Source: Macrocystis pyrifera (taxonomy: Eukaryota; Sar; Phaeophyceae; Laminariales; Laminariaceae). From it: 64,000 bases of DNA. The translations under genes and the position numbers were made by a program. Numbering within the stretch: the stretch's first letter is position 1; each line of letters opens with the position of its first letter. The notes below the pieces were generated by a model that ran no database searches, was not told the origin of the DNA, and saw nothing but the letters and a program-made list of their open reading frames with translations. Where the stretch lies: assembly GCA_031763025.1 (NCBI GenBank), contig JASSKH010000007.1, positions 6,835,930 to 6,899,929 of the forward strand. Direction: 5' to 3'. Positions 11,001 to 23,064 of this stretch are shown in pieces.

Positions 11001-11222
11001 CAGTATTCATGTAATAGATATACAAACGATATTTTTGGCCCTGTGCTCTCAGCGCTCCTCAGCGTTTCTTGGGACATATTTTTTTGCGTTGTTCGTGCTA
11101 GCGCGAGGTGAGGTTCACCTCACGGGACGAAACTGCCTCATCGTGATGCCCGATCCCGACTGTATCGGGGGCGGCCTCGGGCGTGCCTGCGCCGTGCCCT
11201 GGATGCCGGCTGTCCGGGTGTG

Positions 11223-11612
11223 AATACGTCAGCTGTGAGTCGAACCAGTTGAGTGGTGGATACTTGATTTATGACAGTCTCGTGGCCAAAGAATTTGGTT
11301 GTCGGCCTACCGTTGCCCCGTCAGGCCTACTCTTGGCCCGTCGAACCCTCTTCCAAAATATTATAGTTTTACCATATTAGGATGTCCTTGACAGCTGTGG
11401 CCGGGTGTGCTGTGCTCGTTTCTTGCAGAAGCTTTTTATAAAAACATTAGCTGTGAGTGGGACAAGTTGAGTGATCGATACTTGATTTATCACAGTCTCG
11501 TGGCCAAAGATTTTGGTTGACAGCCTCTACTTTCGCCCCGTCAGGCCTACCTTTGACCAGTCAAACCCTTCCTCAAATAAAATAGTTTTGAGCATTGGGA
11601 TGTCCTTGACGG
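11223..11612. repeat. ~220-bp tandem duplication, old
   Basis: TTAGCTGTGAGT, GATACTTGATTTATGACAGT, CTCGTGGCCAAAG, GTCAGGCCTAC, GGATGTCCTTGACAGCTG occur at 11230-11395 and again at 11447-11612 with moderate divergence. Confidence 0.8.
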
Positions 11613-13430
11613 CTGCCTATCAAGAGGAAAATGTGCCGTCAACCGACATCTATGCTCGCTCGTGACGGTAAAAAATAATCTGTCTTCGATGCGAGCACCC
11701 AGATTGGACCTCTTCTCCTATGGCCGAAACGGGAGAGGCCGCATCCTCCGCGGCTTTCAACAGCTCGTGACGGCAAGAGTGTGGGGAATATGAGCTGGGG
11801 TGGCCGGTCTCATGGTCTGCCGTTGCTTGTGCGTTAAGAATTGGGTGTTCCAGAAACGAGTGTCGAAATTCCGATTCGAGCTATTTTACATGTGAAAGCA
11901 CGACTTTTGCGCAAAAATGTTGAGATTCGTAAGCTAGTAGCGTAAGATCGCGAAACGAGCGTCGCGAGCCTCTTCGGCTGCTATGCACGCCGGACGACCG
12001 GACTCCGTACGGCAGAAAGGACGGGGTCTGTGGTGTCGACCGAATCGGATGAGCCTACGCCGCGGGAGGAGCTGTACGGTGGTGGAGGTACAAACGGTGT
12101 CTACGATGATTGCCATCAATGGGAATAACTATAGTCATTCCCATTAGGCACCAGCAATGCTGACGAGTACTCTTCATTGCCATTGGGCACTAGTATCACT
12201 TGAGGCGTGGAGTTTCGGTTGTATTGTGAAGGCGTTTTTCTTTTTTTATCGTGTAACCGCCAAGCAAAAATTAAAGTCATGAACATGTACCGGTTACGAC
12301 GAGGTGCGACGACGACGCCGTGCTTCTTCCTCCTCGTGCGCCACAGGCCCGACTGTTGTGCCAGGGGCAGCCTCGGGCGTGCATGATGTGCTACTGCTGC
12401 TGCTGCTGCCCCTGTTCATCCGCTGCCCTGGTGCTGCTGCTATGTATCCACCTGCTGTTCTGTTATGTTGCTATTCATAGTTCTGCTGCTCTGTCTCCGA
12501 TATGTTTTTGCTGCTGACCCCCGTGTGAGCACGGTGATTGTGCAAGTCAACTCTTCCTCTCGGTGATGTATCTCCGCATCTTGGAGCTGGAAGACGGACC
12601 CATCTGCTTCGGAAGCTGTACGAGTACAAGCAATGCATTGTTGGGCAGAATAGCGGATGGCAATGTTTGTTTTTCTCGTGTTTGCAGCGTTTTTTTTCTC
12701 TTCACTCAAAATTGCTTTTTTTTAATGCACCCCTTGGCAGTACTCCGTAGCACTAACAGCCTCTAGTTGCATACCGGTACGCCATTAGCCATTACGGGCA
12801 TGCGCGGAGCCGCAGGCGGGCGTCAGCCCGCCGCGGCGAAGTCCCCCTTGCATGTTATATATGTATACGTATGTTTGTAAGATTTTCGTACTTTTGCCAA
12901 CTTTTCTCTTCGCACGAGCACTTTTCGGCAAAACAGTAAGCACTCCGACACGGGAAACCCGGCCGGACACATTGGTCTAGGTCTCAGCGCGATCTGTGCA
13001 CTCTATACATATATTTATATTGATGGGTAGCGAATTCGACGCTTTAAACCCTGTCTGTGATAATTTGGAGACAACTCTCTAAGAAAACCTGCACACCCCG
13101 TAGGACGCGTGATCGAACTACCCACGACCAAGCTTGCGAAGACGAGTTTTGAGTATTTTTTCACCTTTTTTTTTATCTCACAGCTCCGTCATTTATTTAT
13201 TTTTCTTCAACTTCATATATATATACATAGCCCATCCTTGGGCTTGTTCATTGGCTCGTGAGCCATATTGTTGTTGTTTCCTAAAAAAAAAGTCCGTGTT
13301 TCGAGGTGGGTTACTATACTACACACGCAGAGCTACTACTGTTGTTACAGCAGTATAGCTCTCCTCGCATGGGAGAGGACGATCACAGAAAGCTACGTTA
13401 CTAAGGTGCTGCACTCCTACCACCGCCGGC
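11613..13430. other. no gene recognised
   Basis: Mixed-composition DNA with a CTG-rich patch (12390-12450). Open frames are short and show no family signature. Confidence 0.6.
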
Positions 13431-13439
13431 TACCACCGC

Positions 13440-13530
13440 CGGAGTGTGACGTGCGTCTTTTACCCATTACATGCCCACACCTACAAGCAGACTGCTACAC
13501 AAGCCATCATCGGGATTGGTTGATGGCCCA
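13440..13530 (+). repeat. repeat H copy 1
   Basis: TACCCATTACATGCC, AGACTGCTACACAAGCC and CGGGATTGGTTGATGGCCCA are paralleled at 14445-14530. Confidence 0.5.
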
Positions 13531-13600
13531 TCGGGGTGGCCGAAAAGTGCTACAGCAGTATGTACAGCTGCTATTAATAGCCATGGTGTGCCCACTTCAA

Positions 13601-13690
13601 CTCTTTGGAGGACTGCAGTCCCGTTTAGGGGACGAACTACCTGGAATTTGACTGGTTTGCCCCCAAAACGGGACTGCGGTTCTAAAAGGG
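13601..13690. mobile_element. piggyBac-like MITE P1
   Basis: About 90 bp palindromic family with ends near CCTTTTAGGACCGCAGTCCC and arms TTTGGGGACAAA / TTTGTCCCCAAA; the best copies are flanked by TTAA. Here the left end reads CTTTGGAGGACTGCAG. First of three in a composite array. Confidence 0.8.
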
Positions 13691-13752
13691 CGAGGAACTA
13701 AATGATCTACGATCTGTTGATGATCTATCTGTAGATGGTGTGATTCTATTAA

Positions 13753-13841
13753 CCCTTGTAGGACTGCAGTCCCGTTTAGGGGACAAACTACCTGGAATTT
13801 GACTGGTTTGTCCCCAAAACGGGACTGCGGTTCTAAAAGGG
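13753..13841. mobile_element. piggyBac-like MITE P2
   Basis: TTAA at 13749 on the left; body nearly identical to P1 (CTACCTGGAATTTGACTGGT). Confidence 0.82.
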
Positions 13842-13982
13842 TGAGGAACTAAATGATACACGATCTGTAGAGGATCTATCTGTAGATGATCTATCTGTAG
13901 ATGATCTGTCTGTAGATGATCTGTCTGTAGATGATCTGTCTGTAGATGATCTATATATCTGTAGACGGTATGAACCTGTTAA

Positions 13983-14076
13983 CCTTTGTAGGACTGCAGT
14001 CCCGTTTTGGGGACAAAATTACATAAAAAATGGACCATAATAGTTTGTCCCCAAAACAGGACAGCAGTTCTAAAAG
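13983..14076. mobile_element. piggyBac-like MITE P3
   Basis: TTAA at 13979 on the left; different centre (ATAAAAAATGGACCATAATA) between conserved arms. Confidence 0.8.
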
Positions 14077-14444
14077 AGAAAAAAGTAGAGATGAGACCAC
14101 CGGGCTCGTAAGTCGCCTGAGGTCACCAGAAAGAAAAACTCTCATACTTTGAATTAGTATGAAATACTCATTTTCATTGACAATGAGATAATATATAGCA
14201 ACGTAAAAAATGAAACCATGTTGAGAGATAAGGCCACATGTTTTGGGGCTTTTCACGGGGGTGGTCTTATAAAATGGGGTGCACCACACAGCCGCCCCCG
14301 TAAATGGAGACTGCTACGACCACATACATACAGGCGACGGGGATTGAACACCCACCGGGCTGAGCGCTCTACTGTAGTTTTCTCAAGGCATATAGATAAG
14401 GTGCACCTTCTATATATACCACCCTACTATTGATAGTATAGCGC

Positions 14445-14530
14445 GCGTCTTTTTTTCATCCGTCACATGCCTGCCTATATTGAGCATACTACACACAGGC
14501 CGTGGGGATTGGTTGTCCATCGCGTTTGAG
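14445..14530 (+). repeat. repeat H copy 2
   Basis: CATCCGTCACATGCCTGCC, CATACTACACACAGGCC and TGGGGATTGGTTGTCCATCG. Just upstream, 14325-14370 has a tRNA T-arm-like GGATTGAACACCC. Confidence 0.5.
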
Positions 14531-14662
14531 ACTGCTCTATTAATCGATCAAGGCATCTATCTGCGGAAAGAGCTCCCCCATGAGATACAGGAACTTTGCT
14601 GAAAACACGAGTTCAGGACAAAACTCCCGCCTACTCCTCTAACGTGTCATAGCATCATACCA

Positions 14663-14767
14663 TCACGGGGAAACATCGTAAATAGGACCAAATATTGTTA
14701 CTATAAATAGGGAAATATACAGTTTTTTGTGTGCACCGTAGGTCTTATTTACTATGCCCCCCCGTAA
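14663..14767 (+). mobile_element. TA-MITE 9
   Basis: AGTAAATAGG-type ends; its right TA (14768-14769) is also the left TA of the next copy. Confidence 0.9.
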
Positions 14768-14769
14768 TA

Positions 14770-14874
14770 TTACGGGGGTCCATAGTTGATAGGACCTATG
14801 GTATACATAAAAACCTTTATATTTAACTATTTTTACTAACAATATTTGGTCTTGTTTACTATGGCCCTCCGTAA
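14770..14874 (-). mobile_element. TA-MITE 10
   Basis: Directly follows copy 9. Left end GGGGGTCCATAGTTGATAGG, right end TTGTTTACTATGGCCC: mixed end types. Confidence 0.9.
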
Positions 14875-15890
14875 TATCAACAGCCAAAAAAACCCCAGAA
14901 AATGTTTCGTGAAGATTGGGAATGGGACACAGACCAGTGGCAGTAGGCAAAACACACAGCAGAGGGATGTTAATATCAGGTCGGATCAACACTGTGGGTA
15001 TACTGCTGCTGTTATAGTAGTCGTACTTTCGACAAGTTTTCGGACGTTCCTCTTCTTGCTGTTTCAAGAGTTCCTGGTGGATTGCGTTGTGTACATTTGT
15101 TGTTGTTGTTGTTGAAACTGCTGTTGTTGCAATTACATCGGTGTGTTGTGAACTTCCTCAGACCTATGTACGACCGTGTCATCGACTGAGCAACCTCTCA
15201 GGACGTAGAAGACTTCGCTGCTGCTGTCGTGGATCGCACAGTCAGCAGCGTTCAAAAGGCCTCTGTCAGTCACTCTTCGTCTAGATAAATCTCCGATAAA
15301 ATAATAATTTCGGGAGCGGGTTGCACTCAATCAGCGTTCCAAGTTTTTTTTTTTTTTTTTGAGAAAATGATAAATTCGGGAGCGGTTTTTTAGACGCAAT
15401 CAGCACTCTGAGCAATTTCCGACAAAGCGGGAAATTCGCGAGCCGGTTGTATTGAATCATCCTTCTACGTAGCAAGAAATTTCCGGAGAAACTGAGAACA
15501 TTCGGAATCGCGGTTCCACTGAAGGTAGTAGTGTGCAACAAATTCTTTCTCAAATCTCAGATGAGAAATCTAGCCCTGTCGTGGGGCCAGTGTCCCCGTT
15601 TTTTTTTTGTTAGAGAGGCGGTTTCTGTGGCGGCGGTAGAGAGGGTCAGCACAGGTTTGAGGTTATCTCGCGTTTGATTGTGTTGGAGGTCCGAAATCAT
15701 GGTGTGTACCGGTAGCTGTGTTCCGTGTGGAACAACCTGACTGAGTGAGTTGAGGTTGCTGGCGCTTTTCTAAAAAAAACGAAAAGTAAGCTAGCAAGCG
15801 AGCACAGAAATCCCCGAGGGCCGTGCACAGCCGCCGCCCCGTGCTCAACAAGTATTATTCACCACCGTGTCGAGTACCGCCGCACCCCCT
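14875..15890. other. no gene recognised
   Basis: Contains two diverged ~70-base repeats with GAGCGG and AATCAGC near 15300-15470 (AATTTCGGGAGCGGGTTGCA / AAATTCGGGAGCGG) and a T16 tract at 15345. Nothing else is supported. Confidence 0.5.
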
Positions 15891-15892
15891 CC

Positions 15893-16095
15893 AACACCCA
15901 CCACCACCACCACCACCACCAACACCAACACCAACACCACCCACAACATCACCTCCTCCACCACCACCACCACACACCCCCACCCCCACTTTCTGCCCAC
16001 CACCATCACCCACCACACCACCAACACCAACATTCCCCCCCCCCCCCCAACCACCACAACCACCACCACCACGATCACCACCATCACCATCACAA
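15893..16095. repeat. CCA/ACC-rich tract
   Basis: Almost pure CCA and ACCA/CCC repeats; open frames here are low-complexity artefacts. Confidence 0.9.
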
Positions 16096-16598
16096 TCCAC
16101 AGCAAAAATCCGAAGAGCGAGATGCAAGGCAGCGTATACATAATAACCCCTTTGCGGCTGGCTGCACTCTTCACGTTATACCTTGCACGTTTGCTGGGGC
16201 AAGGGGATTCATTTTCGGAAAGCATGCTGTACGGTGCGTTACGATACGGTACATTTTTTTTTTGTTTTTGCTTTTTTAGCAGTGGGGCGGTGAACGCCAA
16301 CTTTAAAGGCAAAAAAGGCAGGAAAAAAAAGGAAAAAGAGGCGGGCCGCGACAGAATTTCTCGAGACGGAAAATAAACGAGGCGGGGATGGCAGCGCGCG
16401 CGCAACAATAAACCAAATATACACATGATGTGCAAAATTGAGCATCAACCGATAAATCGGCCAGCTCGCAAGCAACACTACGTTTTCCTCTGGGTAACAT
16501 CGCCATTATCAACGATCTACAGCAGTGCGAAGTCACAGGTGAAATGCCGACAGCAGTAGAATAAAAAAAATATGGCAAAAAGTTACCCTAAATGTCCT

Positions 16599-16662
16599 GT
16601 AAATGAATGAATGAATGAATTGATGATAGGAAGGAATGAATGAATGAATTGATGATAGGTTA
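16599..16662. repeat. GAAT microsatellite with 29-bp duplication
   Basis: AATGAATGAATGAATTGATG appears twice, separated by ATAGGAAGG. Confidence 0.85.
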
Positions 16663-17076
16663 TCACTGCTGTTGTGTTGGTGTCTCGGGATCATGCAGGT
16701 GGTCTTGCCTCAAATCCCGGAACGCTCGAAAGCGAGACAACAACTAAGTTAAACCTCTTCTGCCGGTGACCTGTGACTGACGACGCGATAGAGAGAGGTG
16801 CATAGGGTACACATGGATGGGTAACACATCTTGTCAAAACATATTTTCCGACTGGCCGGGTTGTACGTAGATACATACCTAACACATCTTGGGCGGAACA
16901 CTTTTTTTTTCCCGACTGGCCGGGCCCTCTCCCCTTGACCCAATATTCTCGGAATATACCAAGACTTCTTTTCACAACTCCTTTTTCGTGATGTATATCA
17001 ATTACTATTAATATTAATACCAGCTATACCAGGCTTTGGGATTGTCCATCCGGTCGCACCTTTTTTTCATCTTCTA

Positions 17077-17182
17077 TCACGGGGAACCATAGTAAATAGG
17101 ACCAATTATTGCTACTAAAAAATAGGGAAATGTATAGGTTTTTGTGCTTACCGTAGGTCCTAGTTACTATGGTCCCCCGCAA
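17077..17182 (+). mobile_element. TA-MITE 11
   Basis: AGTAAATAGG-type, TA on both flanks (17075, 17183). Confidence 0.9.
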
Positions 17183-18471
17183 TAGCTTTTTCTCAACATG
17201 TGCTTTAGGGGGTCAGATCTTGAGCCCGCACAGCGAGGAACCTCACAATTTTTAGGTGCTACTACTGCTTGCTGTACAGCAGTATAGTGTAGCTCTACTG
17301 TATAGTGGCACATAAGCCCGACCCGGATCTCAACATCATTTTAGATTTTTTTAAAGGTTTTTATTTACGAGCGCACGACGAGTATAGACAACAAATACTC
17401 GTAGCTTTTCAATGTGCTGTTTGTAGACTGCTGCCTGCTTCGTGTGTTTATATATATATAGATATTTTTAATCGTACTTTCTTTTTGATTGCTTGTTTTG
17501 GTTTTCCCTTGCTTAGATTTCTTCTCCCCGAATCCGGAAAATAAATAATTATTGATCCCCATAATAATCCCTTTGTTTCTATCGGGGCTCGTATCTGCAA
17601 GTCAAACAAATACATATATTTTGGTATACTTAATTTGTTTGTTCCAATCGCATTTTTTTGCTTGGCGGGGAGTACGTTTTGTTGTACGTAACAAAAAATC
17701 GACCCACTACTCTACTACTTTCTTCTTCCCTTGTTGGAAAATGTGTGTTGTGAGTGGTCAACGCTGAAGAAGCGCTCTTTCGTGGTGCACATTGTTCGAA
17801 TGGCAAACAAACGCAATCACAAATATAAATATTCTACCAGGGTACGTAATTTGCCAGACATATCATTTGGACTTGTAGATACCAGTATGAACTCGTTCGT
17901 GTACGTACGTACCTCAATCGAGTTCGTTCCCGAAGCCTTTATGAAGCTCTAAGGAAAACGGTTCGTTTGTTCGTTCGTTCACGTCGTGGAGAACAACGAC
18001 CGTGACTATTTTACGATACCCTCGGGTACGTGCTGGTGTGATGTTTACGTAGCGCAGAGAGACGGGGGGCTGCGTCATCTGGGTTCACTGCTTCTTACCA
18101 TGTGGCACCTCATCCGGGTACATTGCTTCTTACCATCTGCCACCTTCCGGTTCGCGGTGCAAACGAGGCGATACTGCCTTACGACTATTCACAGGGCTGG
18201 GTGGGCACTGACAGTATATACTGATAATAGCAAGGTACTAATTGACACGGCCAGTATACGAGTATTCGCCAGTGTTTTTTTTCATTACGTACGTCCAAGA
18301 AACACGCCACTATTAGATTGCGGAAACCCAGCAAATAAATGCGTTTCGGGAGGAGAGGAGGAGACAGAAGACAGGAGAGAGGACAGACAATATAGTGCTG
18401 CAATCCAGTATACTGATTGATTTTGTCGTTAGCATATTTACTACGGCCAGTACATACTGCTGTGCCAGTGC

Positions 18472-18755
18472 CCAGTGTTAAGTGTGGTGGGGCATTATGG
18501 ACCTAGGGACCGACTACTGCTAGCAGGTTGGTGCCTTGGCTCTGCTCTGGTCACTCACACGAGGTGCTTGACGATGTTAGAAGTCATAAGCTCTTGTATT
18601 AGTTGCTGTTTGCCTCGCCAGATGTCTTCTGAACGAAGGGGCGAGGTGCTCATCCGAAAAGCAGGCGATAACGCCTGCCAGGTATGATGAGGGGACGATT
18701 GCTACAAACCATAATGCCGCAACAGGGGAGAGGGGATACCATAACACTAGCCCAC
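18472..18755 (+). repeat. repeat F copy 2, unoccupied
   Basis: Same order as copy 1 without the MITE; serves as the pre-insertion allele. Confidence 0.85.
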
Positions 18756-18954
18756 CCTGAAGGGCCATATATGAAGGTTCATATAGAAAACTCAGGCACG
18801 AACCAAACCAATCCGGAGAATATATCGGAGAATGGATCGAAGATGCGGCACTTCACAACCCACGCCCACACCTCTAGCGTGCAAGGCTTTAGCCGATCAC
18901 ACGTGGACACAGCGAAAAATCCTCTTGGGTGCCCGGCATCGCGACCGAAAAGAA

Positions 18955-18956
18955 GC

Positions 18957-18986
<30 letters not shown>
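18955..18986. repeat. AT microsatellite
   Basis: Fourteen or so AT units; similar runs at 1597-1622, 23782-23815 and 35859-35889. Confidence 0.9.
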
Positions 18987-18988
<2 letters not shown>

Positions 18989-18993
18989 ACTTA

Positions 18994-19098
18994 TTGCGGG
19001 GGTCCGTAGTTAACAGGGCCAAATATTGTTAGTAAAAATAGGTTTATATATAGGTTTTTATGCATACCATAGGTCCTATTAACTATGGACCCCCGTAA
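18994..19098 (+). mobile_element. TA-MITE 12
   Basis: GTTAACAGGGCC / TTAACTATGGACCCCC ends, TA on both flanks; follows an AT microsatellite. Confidence 0.9.
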
Positions 19099-19320
19099 TA
19101 GTGTAGTTCATCAACCGCCCACGAGTATCGCAGTGTGAGGCCTAGCAGTACGGGTGATATAACATCACGCTGAGCCCCCCCGTCGTGTACGACTCCTTGG
19201 TTCGCACACACAGCTACTCAGCAATTCGGATATCGACTCGTATGTATGATCCCCCAGTCACCCAATCATGCAGTGGGCCGGCGCTGTATTTTTCGTTACT
19301 TACTACTGCTGTTTACTATT

Positions 19321-19656
19321 ATATGCTTGCCATCCGACAATCAATGTGCAGCATGAGCTTCACCGTTGATCGATCAAAACATTCCTGAAAGAAGAAATTA
19401 CCCGGATACAAAGGAAACCTATCTATGCGCACAAGGTCTATCCATCTTCTATGCCCATACTTCCTTTCATGCTTTATCTACGATAGATACTCTATGTGTT
19501 GTCTTTGCTGCCTCCCACATCTTACTATGTATTCGTTACTTACTTTCCATTCTTAAATCCTAAGCCGCATCCGAGCTCCATCCCCACGCCATCGGTGTGG
19601 GTCTGTCATCTCCCCCCCCCTCTGCTCCTTCTCGATTCCTGACGATCCCTAAGCTG
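19321..19656 (+). repeat. repeat D copy 1
   Basis: Dispersed 340-430 base repeat. Blocks TTCACCGTTGATCGATC, GAAGAAATTACCCGGATACA, CACGCCATCGGTGTGGGTCT (hairpin) and CTAAGCTGGAGTCTAAAT are shared with 24835 and, reversed, 39330. Not classified. Confidence 0.8.
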
Positions 19657-20384
19657 GAGTCTAAATTGTTTATCGTCAAATTTCCCGTCCAAGAGGATGT
19701 GGAGCCAGAAGCAAGCAGTCTCACGTAAATCGAACGGGGTTATTGTTAGTTAATACTTGTCGTTGTGTGAACAGATTTCCCCGCGGAATTTCGCTGATGA
19801 TTTTTCTTCTCCGTTCCTCTGATTTTTTTCTGGTGAGAATGCGACATCGAAGCTTACCACGCTAACGATGACCCACTGATTGATTGTCGGGCGACTGGCG
19901 CACAGGCATCACGTATGTATATTACCTGGTGCAACGTACCAGGTACCGGGGATACATTCATCTCATACTTGGTGCATGCAAAAATAAAGAACAAGCACAC
20001 AAACAAGCGAACAACCAGGCCTCCCGTAGGCCGGTGTGTACTAAAATCAACTGACCTAGCTATCCGTATATGCAGAGGACCTGTCCCTCTCTCTCTGTCG
20101 TCGCTCGACCCCAGCAGAAAAAGGGCCTAAAGTAAAAAAAAAAAATACCACAATGCACGTATAAATACAGCCCAAGACGCCTAAAAACGAAGCGAATAAC
20201 TGTTAACAGAAAGGCAGGCTGAGAGGTCTACAGGAAAATAAGAAAAAGCGGCAGTCACTATTATACTGAAGTTAGCGGAGAACGCCTTCGTTCTTGAATA
20301 AGAAATCCAGCCTGGATACTGTACACATGGGCGCTCACACTGTGTGTGTTCATGAACAGCTTGGAAATATTCGTCCGAAATGGG
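19657..20384. other. no gene recognised
   Basis: Two close TACCTGGTGCA / TACTTGGTGCA motifs flank a TACCAGGTA at 19920-19980; otherwise featureless. Confidence 0.5.
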
Positions 20385-20603
20385 TGTGTTATCTTCTCAC
20401 CCTAGTGTGATATATACGGGTGTGTGTTATGTTATCACACGTGTGATAAGGGTGTGCCATGATATCACCCTGGTGTGATACGGGTGTGTTATCTTATCAC
20501 CCTAGTGTGATATATACGGGTGTGTTATGTTATCACACGTGTGATAAGGGTGTGTTATGTTATCACCCTAGTGTGATACGGGTGTGTTATCTCAACCCTT
20601 CTA

Positions 20604-20716
20604 TTACGGGAGACCATAGTTAATAGGACCTACCAGGTATGATATACGTAAAAAAACTATATATTTACCTATTGTTACAAACAATATCTGGTCCTACTTA
20701 CTGTGGTCCCCCGCAA
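20604..20716 (-). mobile_element. TA-MITE 13, with CCAGGTA insertion
   Basis: GGACCTACCAGGTATG at 20627 replaces GGACCTATGG: a TA-CCAGG-TA insertion. The element interrupts the palindromic satellite. Confidence 0.88.
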
Positions 20717-20719
20717 CAG

Positions 20720-20802
20720 ATAGTACTGCAGTCCCGCCAAGGGGACAAACTACTCGGAAATTGACTGGTTTGACCCCAAAAAGGGACTGCAGTCCTTAAA
20801 CG
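20720..20802. mobile_element. piggyBac-like MITE P4
   Basis: TACTGCAGTCCCGCC to GGGACTGCAGTCCTTAAACG with TTAA at 20803; lies right after TA-MITE 13 in the satellite. Confidence 0.78.
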
Positions 20803-21631
20803 GTTAAACACGTGCACGTGCGATAGGGAAGGATTGTTTTCTTCTTATCACACGTGTGATACGGGTGTGTTTTCTTTTCTTTTTATCACACGTGTGATAT
20901 ATCCGGGTGTGTTGTCTCATCACACGTGTGATAAGGGTGTGTTATTTTTATCACCCTAGTGAGATAAATGTGTGTTCTATTATCACCCTGGTGTGATAAG
21001 GGTGTGGTCTATTATCACCCTAGGGTGATACGGCGGTATACAGCGATGTATCACCAGATAGTACTTTTGCAAGGAGGGGATGCTCGCGCCAACAGAGGAA
21101 CCAAAACGCCTGTTGCAGGAAACACCGCCACGACATCATCACCTGTAACAACAACTGCGGTCGGCGTGTGCACGCGTGTGCCATATTGTACTTGACGGGA
21201 CACCGTAACACCCATCGGGCTAATTAATCTCTGCTACAACTACTCTACACACAAGAGTCGGCGGGCTGAGACCGATCGAATATATAGTGCGTAGGTAGAC
21301 GGACGGGGGCGGGGCCATCCTTTTGTGGATGCCAGGCGGCCAGATTAGCCCGCCTTAGATGGTTATCTTATCCCCTCTTAGCTTACAAGGGACTGGGACG
21401 GCCCAGGCTCTCTGCTGCCACACACTTGATGTATCTTACGTGCATGTGTGTGTGCATAGCAAGGTATCTATACGAAGCGGTTAATATATGCCTTTCACCT
21501 GGACGGACACCGAGTGTGCTCTCGGGTGTGCTGGTGTAGTTGGGGGTGGAAAGAAAATAACTCTTTCCTAGTCTCCACGTGAAGACAAGACACACGCACG
21601 AACCTCGTCGGAGGGCGAAAATGTTTTACTA

Positions 21632-21743
21632 CTACGGAGGACCATATAGTAAATAGGACCTGCGGTACATACAAAAACCTATATATTTACCTATTTTTAA
21701 CCACAAATATTTGGTCCTATTTACCATGTATGGTCCCCCGTAA
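21632..21743 (-). mobile_element. TA-MITE 14, several TA insertions
   Basis: CCATATAGTAAATAGG on the left and ACCATGTATGGTCC on the right each carry extra TA or TGTA bases relative to the consensus. Confidence 0.88.
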
Positions 21744-22552
21744 AAATAATAGCTTGCGGTGGCTTCACTGTTCTCCTTTCAGGCTACTTATACTGCAACT
21801 ACGTCGAATTACACCCGCGCCCCCACCCCCCCCCCCCCCCCCCCCCCGCCACCCGGCTGCCCGGAGAGCTGTCGGGACGATGTGGTCGATGGCTGGCCGG
21901 TTTGTGCGTTTTCTCCCCTTCGTGAGACTTCCTTACCATTAACACCGCCCATCGTGAGACTGAAGATTCCTTGCACCATTGATGCCGCTGAAGGTATGCA
22001 TTTACCACCCATACTTCGTACCTGCCAGGGTATAACAGTGTGTACGTACATACATATTATACATGTATGTGTGTATCTAAATATATTATATATGTACCTG
22101 GTATGTAGGTACCATACGGTATGATCCTTCTTTTTGACGGGTGCTTTCGCTGCGGGGGAAACGGGCGAAAGGCTAAATATCGTATCGTATCATATCATAT
22201 CATATCATATCATATTATTATTATATATTTCCAGTCATATTATTCGTCGGTATATACCCTCCTATAGTATATAGTATGCACGTACGCGACCAGTCGACAA
22301 AAAAAACGGTCCATAAAAATTCAGCCCCAAACGGTTCATCGTAAGTATCTCGTGAAACCACTCGGTCCTCGGTCCCTTTCGTACCTCGATACTGAACCAG
22401 GAACGCAAGGAAGGCGGGTCGTCTGTACGTCAACTGTTCAGTCCAAACGGATCCTCTTGCATTCAGTCCTTAAATTCTTAATGGTGGTGTCCTATTTGCA
22501 TCGGGGGATTAGAGTGGGCATTAAATCATATTAATATTATTAAATAATAGTA

Positions 22553-22664
22553 TTACGGGGGACCATAGTAAATAGGACCAAGTTTTGTTGGTAAAAATAT
22601 GGAAATATATAGTTTTTTCGTGTGTATATTAGGTCCTATTTACTATGTACGCCCCCCCCCGTAC
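22553..22664 (+). mobile_element. TA-MITE 15
   Basis: AGTAAATAGG-type; right end TTACTATGTACGCCCC is altered. Shares the TA at 22665 with the next copy. Confidence 0.88.
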
Positions 22665-22666
22665 TA

Positions 22667-22794
22667 TTACGGGGGGCCATACGTAGTAAGTAGAACCTAC
22701 TGCTGTACAAACAAAAACCTATACCAGGTATATATATATTCATCTATTTCTATTCACAATATTTGGTCCCTATTTACTATATGGTCCACCGCAG
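22667..22794 (-). mobile_element. TA-MITE 16, expanded by insertions
   Basis: About 20 bases longer than consensus: CCATACGTAGTAAG (TA-CG-TA), CCTACTGCTGTAC, and CCTATACCAGGTATAT (TA-CCAGG-TA). Confidence 0.85.
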
Positions 22795-23064
22795 CAGTAA
22801 AAGCTGTTAATACTTCTAAAGTAACAACAGCTACGTACAGAGAACCTGCCAACATCGTTGTCACACGTATCATACCACACCAGGGGCATCAATCCAATCA
22901 CAGCCGTCGATCGGCTTGCAAACAATTGAGCGCGGCAACTAAACGAACGTCAACAACACAACATCGCACCGAGTGCTGACTACTCTTGAATACGTGCTGT
23001 ACTATCAATACCTGGCCAGTAAATAAAATGTCCTCTGCTGGTGGAGACTCGCTCAAAACGCCAT

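Larger units (their letters stand above)
13601..14090. repeat. composite array: three piggyBac-like MITEs with GATC minisatellite spacers
   Basis: Each module is a MITE, then GAGGAACTAAATGAT (modules 1 and 2) and TAGATGATCTATCTG units. The module was duplicated as a whole. Confidence 0.8.
16130..18470. other. no gene recognised apart from TA-MITE 11
   Basis: AT-rich stretches, poly-T and scattered TACAGCAGTATAG words. CTGCTTCTTACCATGTGGCA is imperfectly duplicated at 18090-18150. Confidence 0.55.
20385..21035. repeat. palindromic TATCACACGTGTGATA satellite
   Basis: Units of ~22 and ~45 bases: GGGTGTGTTAT plus TATCACACGTGTGATA or TATCACCCTAGTGTGATA. The dyad contains CACGTG. Interrupted by TA-MITE 13 and piggyBac-like P4. 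Confidence 0.9.

Noticed and set aside
15845-16435. Open frames rich in Pro/Thr or Val/Gly
   Set aside because: Direct product of the CCA microsatellite in several frames and both strands.
20385-21035. CRISPR-like array
   Set aside because: Units are contiguous palindromes without unique spacers, in a eukaryotic context.
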